In this document: positions 7,277 through 14,405 of the stretch, piece after piece
How the letters are laid out: each line of letters opens with the position of its first letter
Numbering within the stretch: position 1 is the first letter of the stretch
Assembly: GCA_964415785.1 (NCBI GenBank)
Contig: CAYQBU010000040.1
Coordinates: 1-25,796, forward strand
Source: SLJM01 sp964415785
Lineage (GTDB): Bacteria; Myxococcota_A; Bradymonadia; Bradymonadales; Bradymonadaceae
Length of the DNA stretch: 25,796 nucleotides
Direction: 5' to 3'
Notes under the pieces: generated by a model
Told to the model about the DNA's origin: nothing
The model's database searches: none
The model's input: the letters and a program-made list of their open reading frames with translations, nothing else
Program-made: the position numbers and the translations under genes

Positions 7277-7379
7277 TTTGTGGCGTTCTCACCGTATATG
7301 GGGTGCGGGGAGGCGGTGATGGGGTGATCTTGATGGACGGTGGCCTGGTGGGGTGGCCTCGATGGTCATCGAAGTTGTG

Positions 7380-7438
7380 CGACGAGCCCCTCTCCGGCGC
7401 GCAAGGCGCCGGTGTCTCCCCGCGGGACGCGGGGAGAA
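7380..7438. repeat. GC-rich double-hairpin repeat, diverged copy c
   Basis: GAGCCCCTCTCC is followed by two strong hairpins: CCGGCGC/GCGCCGG with a short loop, and TCTCCCCGCG/CGCGGGGAGA with a 3-base loop. The overall plan matches copies a and b, but the stems have different sequence, so the pairing rather than the bases is conserved. It may also act as a bidirectional transcription block. Confidence 0.6.
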
Positions 7439-7500
7439 TCATGAGGCTTCGATGGGATTTGGTGGTTGGGGGGCGGTAGACTGGCGATGGAGGTGGCGCG

Positions 7501-7542
7501 GGCTAAGTACCTGATTTAGCCATCAACAAGGTCCCTTATAAT
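7501..7542 (+). promoter_or_regulatory. Candidate promoter with overlapping inverted repeat
   Basis: A perfect TATAAT (7537-7542) is preceded by the inverted repeat GGCTAA (7501-7506) / TTAGCC (7516-7521). The repeat covers the place where a -35 element would sit, and no good -35 hexamer is visible. This could be an activator or repressor site for the lipoprotein gene at 7652. It would give a leader of ~100 nt. Confidence 0.4.
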
Positions 7543-7651
7543 GAGTGAGGGGTTGGTTGAGGGCAATGGACGGTTTGAGAATTGGCCGTCCTGTCGTAAG
7601 GTGCTGGATGAATTTGGAATAACGAAGAACTCTCACTAAGGACGAGTTGGT

Positions 7652-9307
7652 ATGGGACAGGGATTAAAGCTGAATCGATGGTTGGGCCTATCAGTGGCCA
7701 TGATGGCGATGGTCTGGGCCGGATGCGGAGATGATGACGATGGCTCGGTGACCCTCAACGAGTGTGGAGGGGAGGCGATGGTACTGGCCTTCGACGGAGA
7801 CCCGGCCGATTTGGGTGATAGCTGTGGGGAGTGCGGTTTTGGCGAGCTGGTCTGTGACGGGCTGAATACGCTGACCTGTGAAGATCCCGATCCGACCAAC
7901 GAGTGCGGAGGATGCCAAGATCTTCCGGGTGAGTTGGGCGAGAGCTGTTCGACGGCGAGCGTAAGCAGTGGCACCTGGGCCTGTGAGAGTTCGGATTCCA
8001 TGGTCTGTGAGTCCGGTGATGTCAATGCCTGCGGCGGCGTGGAAGTGCTGAGCAGTCAGCCCGGCGAGGACTGCGGTGAGTGCGGCATCGATTCGGTGGT
8101 TTGCGATGGCGCCAATGCGGTGACCTGCAGCGACGAGCGGGGATGTCCGACGGCGACGGATGTGTCGGCGACCCAGGGTACGCGAAGCGATGGCGTGCGG
8201 GTGACCTGGAGAGGTAACCCCTATGTCGACGGCTATCGAGTCTATCGCGATGGCGAAGAGATCGCAGAGGTGGGCACGGGCAACTTGGCCTATCTGGACG
8301 AGGACACCGATGCCGCCGGCGCGCCGGAGATCGCAGAGGTCATGGCCAGCGACGACGATACGGAGGGCATTGAAGTGAGCTGGGCCTCGGAGCCGGTGAC
8401 GGGCGAGAGTGCGACCTATGAGGTGGAGGCCTTTTATCCCGGTGGATCGGCGGAGTTGTCGACGCCAGCGGGCGGATTCCGGGGAGCGGAGGTCGATACC
8501 TACGAGATCTCGATTGATGAGGGCGATACCTGGGAGGCCGTGGGCGACGAGATGACCTACTTCGATTGGGATGCCCCGATGGCGACGGCCGATGTACCGG
8601 AGCCGGCTATCGAGGATGTGACCTGGGATGGCCTGGCGGTGGTGGTCGTGGATGCGCCGGAGCCGGTGCCCGCCGAGGAGCAGACCTACTGGGTGCGCTC
8701 GGTGACCAGCGACGGTGGGACCAGCGAGCCCGAATCGGCGACCGGCCAGCGCGCCTGGGGCGATCTGGAGCATGATTTCAGTCGCTCCGACGACGGCGAT
8801 GACTTCGAGGCCTTCGGCGATTGCGAAGGGCTGTTGGAGTGCTTCGACGAGGATTACGAGGTCGATAGCGATGTGGCAGGCCGCTACTATCGCATCGACA
8901 CGTTTGGTGAGGGCTTTGCCATGACGTCCAGCGACCCGGTGTGGGGCGAGGTTGAAAAGTTCGTCCTCGCCGTGGGTCCGGTGGCCGACGAGGTGGAGGT
9001 CGGCGATAGCGTGGAGTTCGATGTGATGGTTCAGACCGAAGACGGCGACGCCGTGGCCCGCGAGGGCGTGGAGCTGAGCCTGGACATCTCCGATGAGGAC
9101 GTGGTGGAGGGAAGCCTTCCCGACGACGTGGTCAGCGATGAGATGGGCGAAGCGTCGGTGGAGTTGACCTTCGATGACGAGGGCGAAGACGTGGTGGTCA
9201 GTTGGACGGCCGACGATCCGAGGGTCAGCGACGAGAGCGTCGATCACGATCCGATCACGATCTTCGAAGAAGGGATACTTCCCATCGATCCCCTCTCCGG
9301 CCAATAA
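7652..9307 (+). CDS. Acidic secreted lipoprotein with CGG cysteine repeats and FN3/Ig-like domains
   Basis: The 551-residue protein has a hydrophobic signal segment ending MVWAGC, with probable lipidated C25, then GDDDD, so an outer-membrane lipoprotein is likely. Three tandem cysteine modules follow (36-76, 83-119, 125-159), each starting N-x-CGG and ending in a pattern such as CGECG..C..C. Two fibronectin type III-like domains are suggested at ~166-225 (VRVTWRGN..GYRVYRDG) and ~226-300. A C-terminal Ig/Big-type domain at ~435-525 carries the phrase VSWTADDP. The protein is very rich in Asp and Glu. Function is unknown; an adhesion or surface-structure role would be inference. AAGGA lies upstream of the ATG. 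It is monocistronic, with a terminator 22 bp after the stop. Confidence 0.85.
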   Translation: MGQGLKLNRWLGLSVAMMAMVWAGCGDDDDGSVTLNECGGEAMVLAFDGDPADLGDSCGECGFGELVCDGLNTLTCEDPDPTNECGGCQDLPGELGESCSTASVSSGTWACESSDSMVCESGDVNACGGVEVLSSQPGEDCGECGIDSVVCDGANAVTCSDERGCPTATDVSATQGTRSDGVRVTWRGNPYVDGYRVYRDGEEIAEVGTGNLAYLDEDTDAAGAPEIAEVMASDDDTEGIEVSWASEPVTGESATYEVEAFYPGGSAELSTPAGGFRGAEVDTYEISIDEGDTWEAVGDEMTYFDWDAPMATADVPEPAIEDVTWDGLAVVVVDAPEPVPAEEQTYWVRSVTSDGGTSEPESATGQRAWGDLEHDFSRSDDGDDFEAFGDCEGLLECFDEDYEVDSDVAGRYYRIDTFGEGFAMTSSDPVWGEVEKFVLAVGPVADEVEVGDSVEFDVMVQTEDGDAVAREGVELSLDISDEDVVEGSLPDDVVSDEMGEASVELTFDDEGEDVVVSWTADDPRVSDESVDHDPITIFEEGILPIDPLSGQ

Positions 9308-9329
9308 GAGGTTGAATGGCGATGAAGAG

Positions 9330-9361
9330 CCCCCGGCCCCCAGTGGGTCGGGGGTTTTTTT
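9330..9361 (+). terminator. Intrinsic terminator after CGG-repeat lipoprotein
   Basis: CCCCCG (9330-9335) pairs with CGGGGG (9349-9354). The inner CCC/GGG pairs extend the stem, and seven T residues follow at 9355-9361. It separates the lipoprotein from the LuxR-type gene. Confidence 0.92.
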
Positions 9362-9458
9362 ATGGGTTTGAGGAGAGGATTTACGGGAGAATAGAGACGC
9401 GATAGTCTCATAACAATAGTTTTCAACCGAGCTGATTCTGGAAAAAGCGTGGACGGCG

Positions 9459-10439
9459 ATGAGTCATTACACCTTAAATTCAGAAGATCCCAAGCAGATC
9501 CGTACGCAGGTGGTGGATACGCTGTTGGAGCAGGTCTCTGCGGAGGTGGGCGCCTATTTTTCGGTCTACCGGGCCGAGGGCGAGGATTGGTATTTTGGTG
9601 AGGGGGTTTACCGGGGTCCCGATCAGGGGATGATCGATAAGTGGCTCAATTTTGCGACGGGGAGACCGGCGCCGGAGTCGCCGTGGCTGCCCCCTTTTGT
9701 GGATGAAACGGTGCTCAATCGCTTCGTGCGTTTGCGCAGGCATTATGAGGAAGGGTTTCTCACCCAGTTTAGCTCGTACGATAATTTTATCGTTCCCGCG
9801 GAGGTGGGGGATCAGTTGCGGGCGATCGTGGTCGACGGCAATCGGGTGCTGGGCTGGTTGGGTGTCGCGCGACGAGGATTCAGGGAGCGCTTTCGCAGCG
9901 GCGAAGAGCGGGTATTACAGAGGAAGTTGCCATCTCTGTCGATGGGGTTGATGACGGCGCGAACCCTGGAGGAAGAGGATTGGGGAGAAGACGAATGCTG
10001 TGCAGTCTTTGGGGCGGAGGGGAAGGTAGAGCATGGCTCGAGGGGATTTGCGCGGCGCTTCGAACAAGCGAGTATCGATGAGATAGGGCGAGCCGTACGG
10101 GCGCTGGATGAAGAGGCGTTGAAGGCAAGGGAATGTCTTCTGGTGGGTCATCTGAAGGTGCGGTTGATCCGGCTCGATGGAGCAGGGGGAGTGCGGTATA
10201 TGGCGAGGGTGGAGAAGGCGAAATTGGCAGAGATCAACCCGCGGAGTTGGCTGACGGAGCGCCAACGAGAAGTGGTGGACTATGCAGTGGCGGGAGCGAC
10301 GGCCAGGGAGATCGCAACGACGCTGGAGATCTCGCGACATACGGTCAAGACCCATCTCAAGAGCATTTATCAACGGCTTAACGTCGCCTCAAGGGTAGAG
10401 TTGGTCCAATTATTAGGGGACTCCTCGAAAGCAAGATGA
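9459..10439 (+). CDS. LuxR-type transcriptional regulator
   Basis: This 326-residue protein has a C-terminal LuxR/GerE helix-turn-helix: LTERQREVVDYAVAGATARE begins at ~265, followed by IATTLEISRHTVKTHLKSIY. The invariant hinge and DNA-recognition features are present. The N-terminal ~190 residues look like a GAF/PAS-type sensory fold of no certain family; no receiver-domain aspartate pattern is seen, so it is not a typical response regulator. The ligand is unknown. It is followed after ~31 bp by an alpha/beta hydrolase on the same strand, which may be its target or make its signal. The leader has a short inverted repeat GAGAC/GTCTC (9394-9409) that could be an autoregulatory site; this is weak. 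The ribosome-binding site is poor (GTGGACGGCG). Confidence 0.88.
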   Translation: MSHYTLNSEDPKQIRTQVVDTLLEQVSAEVGAYFSVYRAEGEDWYFGEGVYRGPDQGMIDKWLNFATGRPAPESPWLPPFVDETVLNRFVRLRRHYEEGFLTQFSSYDNFIVPAEVGDQLRAIVVDGNRVLGWLGVARRGFRERFRSGEERVLQRKLPSLSMGLMTARTLEEEDWGEDECCAVFGAEGKVEHGSRGFARRFEQASIDEIGRAVRALDEEALKARECLLVGHLKVRLIRLDGAGGVRYMARVEKAKLAEINPRSWLTERQREVVDYAVAGATAREIATTLEISRHTVKTHLKSIYQRLNVASRVELVQLLGDSSKAR

Positions 10440-10470
10440 GTGGTCCACAGTGGAAGCGCGAAGGGAGAAA

Positions 10471-11211
10471 ATGGTGGAAGTCAAGAGATATGGAAGGTCG
10501 GAGGGCAAGAAGGTGGTGGTGCTCCACGGGGTGCCCGTGCCTCCGGAGAGTGTGGAGACGATAACCGAGAGGTTGGCCGAGGAGTACCGGGTCTATGTGG
10601 TCGACTATTGTGCCGTGGGGTTGAGGCCTCGGGAGACGAGGCAGCAGATCGAGGTCAGGTTGGCGGAGGCGGGGGTAACGTCAGCGGCGGTGGTGGGTCA
10701 CTCGATGGGAGCCTATCATGCGTTTGGCCTGGCGATTGGAGGGGAGTTGGAGGTCCGGGCGATCGCCGCGGTGGGTTCTCTGGCCTATTTGCCGCAGGAG
10801 GTGGCGGCCGGATATGAGGAGTTGGCGCAGGGGATTGAGGCCGGCGTGGTCGACCTGGTGGAGGTGTTGAAGGGACAGTGGTTTAGCACGGCTTATCTCG
10901 AGGCGTCAGCGGAGGTGGAGGGGCGGCTTCGGCGGTGGTTTGAGGCGATCGGAGACGAGGGGTTGTGCCGGGCGGCCCGCGTGGAGTGCATGGGCCAAGA
11001 TCTAAGGCCCAGGCTGGCAGAGATCGAGGCGCCGGTTCAACTCCAGGTGGGGGCGCTTGACGAAGCGACACCGCCGGCGTGGTCTGAGGAGATCGCCGAT
11101 CTATTGCCCAGGGCGAGCCTGGAGGTCGTCGAGGGGGTCGGTCACTTTCCCCATATGGAGGCGCCAGAGGCGACGCTGAGGGAGATCCGGTCGTTTCTCG
11201 CCGACCATTGA
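10471..11211 (+). CDS. Alpha/beta-hydrolase
   Basis: This 246-residue alpha/beta-hydrolase shows the oxyanion-region motif VVVLHGVP (15-22), a nucleophile elbow GHSMG with S78, a candidate acid D197 in GALDEATPP, and H225 in VGHFPHME. The full catalytic triad is therefore present. There is no signal peptide, so it is cytoplasmic. The substrate could be an ester, lactone or thioester and is not determinable. I chose the ATG at 10471 because AAGGGAG precedes it; a GTG at 10450 is an alternative adding seven residues. It is probably co-transcribed with the LuxR-type gene. The stop is directly followed by the palindromic repeat, which may end transcription. Confidence 0.88.
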   Translation: MVEVKRYGRSEGKKVVVLHGVPVPPESVETITERLAEEYRVYVVDYCAVGLRPRETRQQIEVRLAEAGVTSAAVVGHSMGAYHAFGLAIGGELEVRAIAAVGSLAYLPQEVAAGYEELAQGIEAGVVDLVEVLKGQWFSTAYLEASAEVEGRLRRWFEAIGDEGLCRAARVECMGQDLRPRLAEIEAPVQLQVGALDEATPPAWSEEIADLLPRASLEVVEGVGHFPHMEAPEATLREIRSFLADH

Positions 11212-11212
11212 G

Positions 11213-11415
11213 TCATCCAGGTTAGCCTGGATTATTCATGACTCGTCTCCTGCGGCTCATCAGAGCCCAGATACCTTCATCTCACTCCGCGACGATGCTC
11301 TGCATCGCCTGTGGGGCTTGATTTTGGCCTCTGAGCTCTGATTTTGCCTCACCCCAAGAGTACTTCTTCGCTTCGCTCAGGGCGCGTCACGACGTCTCAT
11401 GAATCATCCAGGTTA
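11213..11415. repeat. Dispersed modular palindromic repeat, copy 2 (complete)
   Basis: This is the only copy complete in the window, with the core at 11222-11415. The left end TTAGCCTGGATTATTCATGA mirrors the right end TCATGAATCATCCAGGTTA, and internal blocks TCAGAGCCCAGA and TCTGAGCTCTGA also pair, so the whole element is a long imperfect hairpin. A 12-bp sequence TCATCCAGGTTA occurs at both flanks (11213-11224 and 11404-11415). Together with the left end it makes the short perfect palindrome ATCCAGG-ttag-CCTGGAT. The module with GAGTACT and CGCTCAGGG lies right of the central hairpin here, unlike copy 1. The element fills the gap between convergent genes and supplies the TAA stop of the minus-strand one. 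Confidence 0.88.
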
Positions 11416-12081
11416 GAAAGAGCCGCATTCCAGAGCATCTCGGCAACCATTGAGAGAGACGCCTTCGGGGACAACCCAGTAGTGAAGATCGGCGGCGTTA
11501 TAGGGGTCGGTGCTGCAGGAGTTGACGGGTTCAGTGGCGCCGGGAGCGACGGTGCCCCAGGTCAAGACCTGGCGTTGCCAGCCGCCGGATTGGTGGTTGG
11601 GAAAGCAAAAGACGCCGGTCACGGGTTCATTGCAGACATTTTGGACGGTCACCTCGTAGCCAAATTCTGCGGGGTGGCCCAGGCAGCTTGCGTGCTCGCC
11701 AGAGACGAAGGACAGACAGGATCCATCGATGGTCGGGCAGTCTGAGCCCGTGCCCCCGCCCCCGCTGGAGGAGGAGCCACTGGAGGCCTGCTGGTGCCAG
11801 TGTTCATCGACGCAGACGCCGTGATCGCGGCCTTCGATGAAGGCGCATTTTTCGTCCAGGTGGCAATCGCTGTCGGAGAAACAGATATCACCGCATTGGC
11901 ATCGCTGTTGGGAGGGGACCTGATCGGAGCAGACGCGAGCTTCGTTGGCTGCGCTGTCGTAGTCGCAGCGTTCATCTTCTTCGAAGAAGTCGACGCAGGA
12001 TGCGCCAAAGAGCAAAATCACAAGCGTCAACACGAAAGCGATGGGGGAGTGGGTTAGTCTGGGGCACAGGTGGGGGGGCAT
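11413..12081 (-). CDS. Small cysteine-rich secreted lipoprotein
   Basis: The 222-residue protein has a signal segment (~13-28) ending GASC, so C29 is a probable lipidation site, although the lipobox is not ideal. Residues ~61-91 form a DSDC-type cysteine repeat (CGDICFSDSDC..C..C), seen in many secreted proteins of predatory and sediment deltaproteobacteria. A Ser/Gly linker (~101-112) leads to a C-terminal cysteine-containing domain with WVVPEG near the end, perhaps an Ig-like fold. Function is unknown. The start has an excellent AGGAGG site six bases upstream. The stop TAA is the terminal triplet of the flanking palindromic repeat. It is divergent from the ten-cysteine lipoprotein and may share control through the inverted repeat at 12182-12205. 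Confidence 0.85.
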   Translation of the reverse strand: MPPHLCPRLTHSPIAFVLTLVILLFGASCVDFFEEDERCDYDSAANEARVCSDQVPSQQRCQCGDICFSDSDCHLDEKCAFIEGRDHGVCVDEHWHQQASSGSSSSGGGGTGSDCPTIDGSCLSFVSGEHASCLGHPAEFGYEVTVQNVCNEPVTGVFCFPNHQSGGWQRQVLTWGTVAPGATEPVNSCSTDPYNAADLHYWVVPEGVSLNGCRDALECGSF

Positions 12082-12181
12082 GGCGATCCTCCTGAGGGCT
12101 AGAGATACGTGCGTTGAGCGCCGTTTTACGATCGAAGAAAGGTGTTCGAGGCCTTCAATTTAGAGAGGGGGCGAGGCGTTT

Positions 12182-12205
12182 CATATACCCCGAACGGGGG
12201 ATATG
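12182..12205. promoter_or_regulatory. Inverted repeat between divergent lipoprotein genes (candidate operator)
   Basis: CATATACCCCG (12182-12192) and CGGGGGATATG (12195-12205) form 11-base arms with a single mismatch and a 2-base centre. It lies midway in the 197-bp gap between two divergently transcribed lipoprotein genes. It has no T run, so an operator bound by a dimeric regulator is more likely than a terminator. The regulator is unknown. Confidence 0.5.
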
Positions 12206-12278
12206 GGGGGGAAGGGGCGATCGATAGAGTGGATCCCTGGACAGATTGAGATGGCAATTGAGGTCAAGGGAGAGATTC

Positions 12279-13046
12279 ATGGGCGAGGGATACGAGATGA
12301 TGTGGAAGAGGGTCGCGATCGCGTCGGTCGTAGGGGGCCTGATGGTGTGGATGGTGGGTTGTGAGAGGTTGGAGCAGTGGGGGTTTGAGGCCTGGGAGGG
12401 AGCGGTTTTCGAATGTGATTTGGATGGGGAATGCCCCGGGGGGTACTTCTGCGATGATGGGATCTGTGAGGAAGGAGCTGGTGGGGGCGGGGCATTCGAG
12501 GTCAGTGAAGAGCGGGTGGAAGTCCTATGTCTGGATTGGTGCTGGCAGAGGCAGGATTGCTACGGGGCCGATCCCCTGGAGCACTCGGTGTGTATGGAGG
12601 ATTGCGAGGAGATCGTCTGGGGCTACGTCGAGGGGGCGGGAGAGGTCTGTGGCTCAGCGCTCATGGAGCTCGACGAATGCGCGGCGAGGCTGAGCTGCGA
12701 GGCGTCTAATGAGCAAAGCGAGGGAGTCTATGACCACTGTGCTCATGAGCGCAGGGTGGCCGACGAGGCGTGCGCCGAGCCGGTGCAGGAGTGGGAGACC
12801 GAAGAACTCTGTGCGGGGTGGTGTGAGGTTCAGGTCCAGTGTTTCGGGGAGGAGCGCCAGGAGGTGTGGTCCTGCGGTGAGGCGTGCGCGGGGAATCTCC
12901 AGGCCTGGCATGACGAGCAGAGTGAGGCCTGCGTCGAAGCCGATGTGGACTGGTGGGCATGCCTCTTGGAGCGGAGTTGCTCGGAGCTGGCGGAGGGGGA
13001 CCAATGTGAAGAGGAAGCGCGGAGATATGAGGAGGAATGCGAATAA
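12279..13046 (+). CDS. Lipoprotein with duplicated ten-cysteine domain
   Basis: The 255-residue protein has a signal segment ending MVGC, with C28 the likely lipidated cysteine. A short cysteine repeat follows (C46, C52, C58, C63). Two homologous ten-cysteine modules come next: C84-C165 and C178-C254. Cysteine spacings are 4, 6, 11, 4, 15, 10, 6, 14, 11 and 4, 6, 11, 4, 15, 10, 6, 9, 11 respectively, so only one gap differs. Shared phrases are C..WC..(Q)xC and (E/D)CxxxLxxSC-type ends. All should form disulphides outside the cytoplasm. I do not recognise the domain. ATG 12279 has AAGGGAG upstream; ATG 12297 with GAGGGA is equally possible and gives a more usual signal peptide. The next gene follows after 48 bp. 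Confidence 0.83.
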   Translation: MGEGYEMMWKRVAIASVVGGLMVWMVGCERLEQWGFEAWEGAVFECDLDGECPGGYFCDDGICEEGAGGGGAFEVSEERVEVLCLDWCWQRQDCYGADPLEHSVCMEDCEEIVWGYVEGAGEVCGSALMELDECAARLSCEASNEQSEGVYDHCAHERRVADEACAEPVQEWETEELCAGWCEVQVQCFGEERQEVWSCGEACAGNLQAWHDEQSEACVEADVDWWACLLERSCSELAEGDQCEEEARRYEEECE

Positions 13047-13094
13047 GGTCGGTGAGGCTAAAAATCGGGTGAGATGGATTATTGAGGAGAAGAC

Positions 13095-14399
13095 ATGAAG
13101 ACCAAGAGGAAGGCGAAGCGATGGGGTTTGGCGGTGGTGATGGCGTCCACCGTACTGGGGTTGACGGCGACGGCTGAGGCGGAACCTCGTGGGGCTTATT
13201 TCGTCGGTGAGCTTGGGGGCGATTTTTCGAGTATACCGATTTATGAGGAGTTAGGGAGCGATGCGAACTGCGAGGACCATTGCCGGAGATTGACTTCGGT
13301 GGTGGGGGTGGGACCGACGGCGGAGTTTCGATTGGCGCCGGTCTTTCGAAGTTACTTTGGATTCGATGGAGGAGCGCGGGGGTATATGGGGTATTTGCGG
13401 GCTTCGGAAAGCGCAGCTCACCTGACGTTGGAAGGTCATGTTTCAGGGCGAGTTTATGTGGGATTTCCCTGGGCGCGCGCCTTCGCGGGCTACGAGTATG
13501 GGCATCGCTCGGTGAGCATCACCTCCGATCTGGGGTCGGGAGAGGCCAGTTTCCGGGTGCATTCCCCGATGGCGGGGGTCGAGCTATGCCTGGGGGGCCA
13601 GAGAAATAGCCCGAAGTATTGCGACGTGAACCTGGGGTTTGATGTGGCCTATGAGCGTCCGGGGTTTGGGATACCCTCGGAGTTTGGTCCCGATGGGTCA
13701 AATCGGGGCCATCGGCCGGTGCTCAACGGGCGGCTGGGCGTGGGAAATTTCTTTGTGGAGGGGAGTCTGGCCCGGGGGTATCCGGCGGCGAACCCACCGG
13801 GGGCCTGGTCGCGGGGGGGGCGCAGCGGTGTGGAGTCAAGCACGGGGCGAATGGCGAGCATTGGGATAGGCCTGAGCGGAGATATTATGAATGACGGCGG
13901 CGGCAGCCTTGGGTCGGGGCTGGAGTTGGTGGGGATGTTGCTCGACGGAATGGAGAGTACGGCGCAGAGCTCGGGAGTGGGCTCGACGTCGGCCGGGTTC
14001 GGAGTTCAGGGGCCGTCGATCGACGAGGAGAGGGACTTTTATCTCGAGATCTGCGATGTCTGGAAAGTGGCCAATTCCGGGGGGCATCAAGGCACCCGGG
14101 ACCGGTGGGATATCAGCGATATTCCGCCGGGGGCGGAATTCGATATAAGGGTCAATGCCTACAGCATTCCCGATCGCTATGAGGTCGATTATCCGGGAAG
14201 CAGGACGGTACTGGATACGGGATGGCGCGGCGATCGGTCCTATGAGGGAGATCCCACCTATTCCGGGGGCATCGAAGGTCCGGGTCGAGAGGAGTATCGA
14301 GACGTCTTCAGGAGAGGGTTTCGCGATGATTTCGAGGTGCGTGTATTCGGAGAAGACCCGCAGACGCGATGGAAATATAGCGTGCGCTGTCGAACCTGA
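13095..14399 (+). CDS. Secreted protein: glycine-rich barrel-like region plus C-terminal beta-sandwich
   Basis: The 434-residue protein has a clear signal peptide, with predicted cleavage after TAEAEA-like residue ~29. Residues ~32-270 contain alternating aromatic and glycine patterns (GFDGGARGYMGYL, GRVYVGFPWARAFAGYEYGH), suggesting an outer-membrane or periplasmic beta-barrel. The C-terminal ~110 residues, with NAYSIPDRYEVDYPG and a following TGWRG, match the look of a small jelly-roll module found at the ends of many secreted proteins (pre-peptidase or carbohydrate-binding type). Three cysteine pairs are possible. GAGGAG precedes the ATG. It is likely in one operon with the ten-cysteine lipoprotein. 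It ends only six bases from the convergent glycosyltransferase stop. Function is unknown. Confidence 0.8.
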   Translation: MKTKRKAKRWGLAVVMASTVLGLTATAEAEPRGAYFVGELGGDFSSIPIYEELGSDANCEDHCRRLTSVVGVGPTAEFRLAPVFRSYFGFDGGARGYMGYLRASESAAHLTLEGHVSGRVYVGFPWARAFAGYEYGHRSVSITSDLGSGEASFRVHSPMAGVELCLGGQRNSPKYCDVNLGFDVAYERPGFGIPSEFGPDGSNRGHRPVLNGRLGVGNFFVEGSLARGYPAANPPGAWSRGGRSGVESSTGRMASIGIGLSGDIMNDGGGSLGSGLELVGMLLDGMESTAQSSGVGSTSAGFGVQGPSIDEERDFYLEICDVWKVANSGGHQGTRDRWDISDIPPGAEFDIRVNAYSIPDRYEVDYPGSRTVLDTGWRGDRSYEGDPTYSGGIEGPGREEYRDVFRRGFRDDFEVRVFGEDPQTRWKYSVRCRT

Positions 14400-14405
14400 G
14401 CGAGG

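Larger units (their letters stand above)
7008..7364 (+). repeat. Tandem repeat unit 2 (RNA gene plus downstream hairpins)
   Basis: This is the second copy of the unit at 6612-6973, in the same orientation and separated by ~34 bp of unrelated sequence. It keeps promoter, RNA, terminator and double hairpin. Both units lie in a gene-free stretch between the App1-like gene and the CGG-repeat lipoprotein. Confidence 0.88.

Noticed and set aside
6708..7319. Short frames MTSPPPSEAPYMSAPPDRCRR.. (6708 and 7104) and the reverse frames across them
   Set aside because: They run through the terminator and hairpins of the duplicated RNA unit, have no ribosome-binding site, and the repeats conserve RNA structure rather than reading frame.
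7691..9304. Long minus-strand open frame (537 codons) opposite the CGG-repeat lipoprotein
   Set aside because: It is antisense to a gene with signal peptide, ribosome-binding site, terminator and clear repeats. It is rich in His, Arg and Ile and has no recognisable domain; a codon-bias shadow.
9394..9409. GAGAC/GTCTC inverted repeat as a LuxR-type operator
   Set aside because: The arms are only five bases, too short to separate from chance; mentioned in the gene entry but not listed as a feature.
11213..11415. Palindromic repeat as an integron attC site
   Set aside because: The ends (TAACC..GGTTA) and 3' gene position are reminiscent, but the seven-base core sites do not fit RYYYAAC/GTTRRRY. 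The copies are 10 kb or more apart with multi-gene, mixed-strand content between them, and no integrase is seen.
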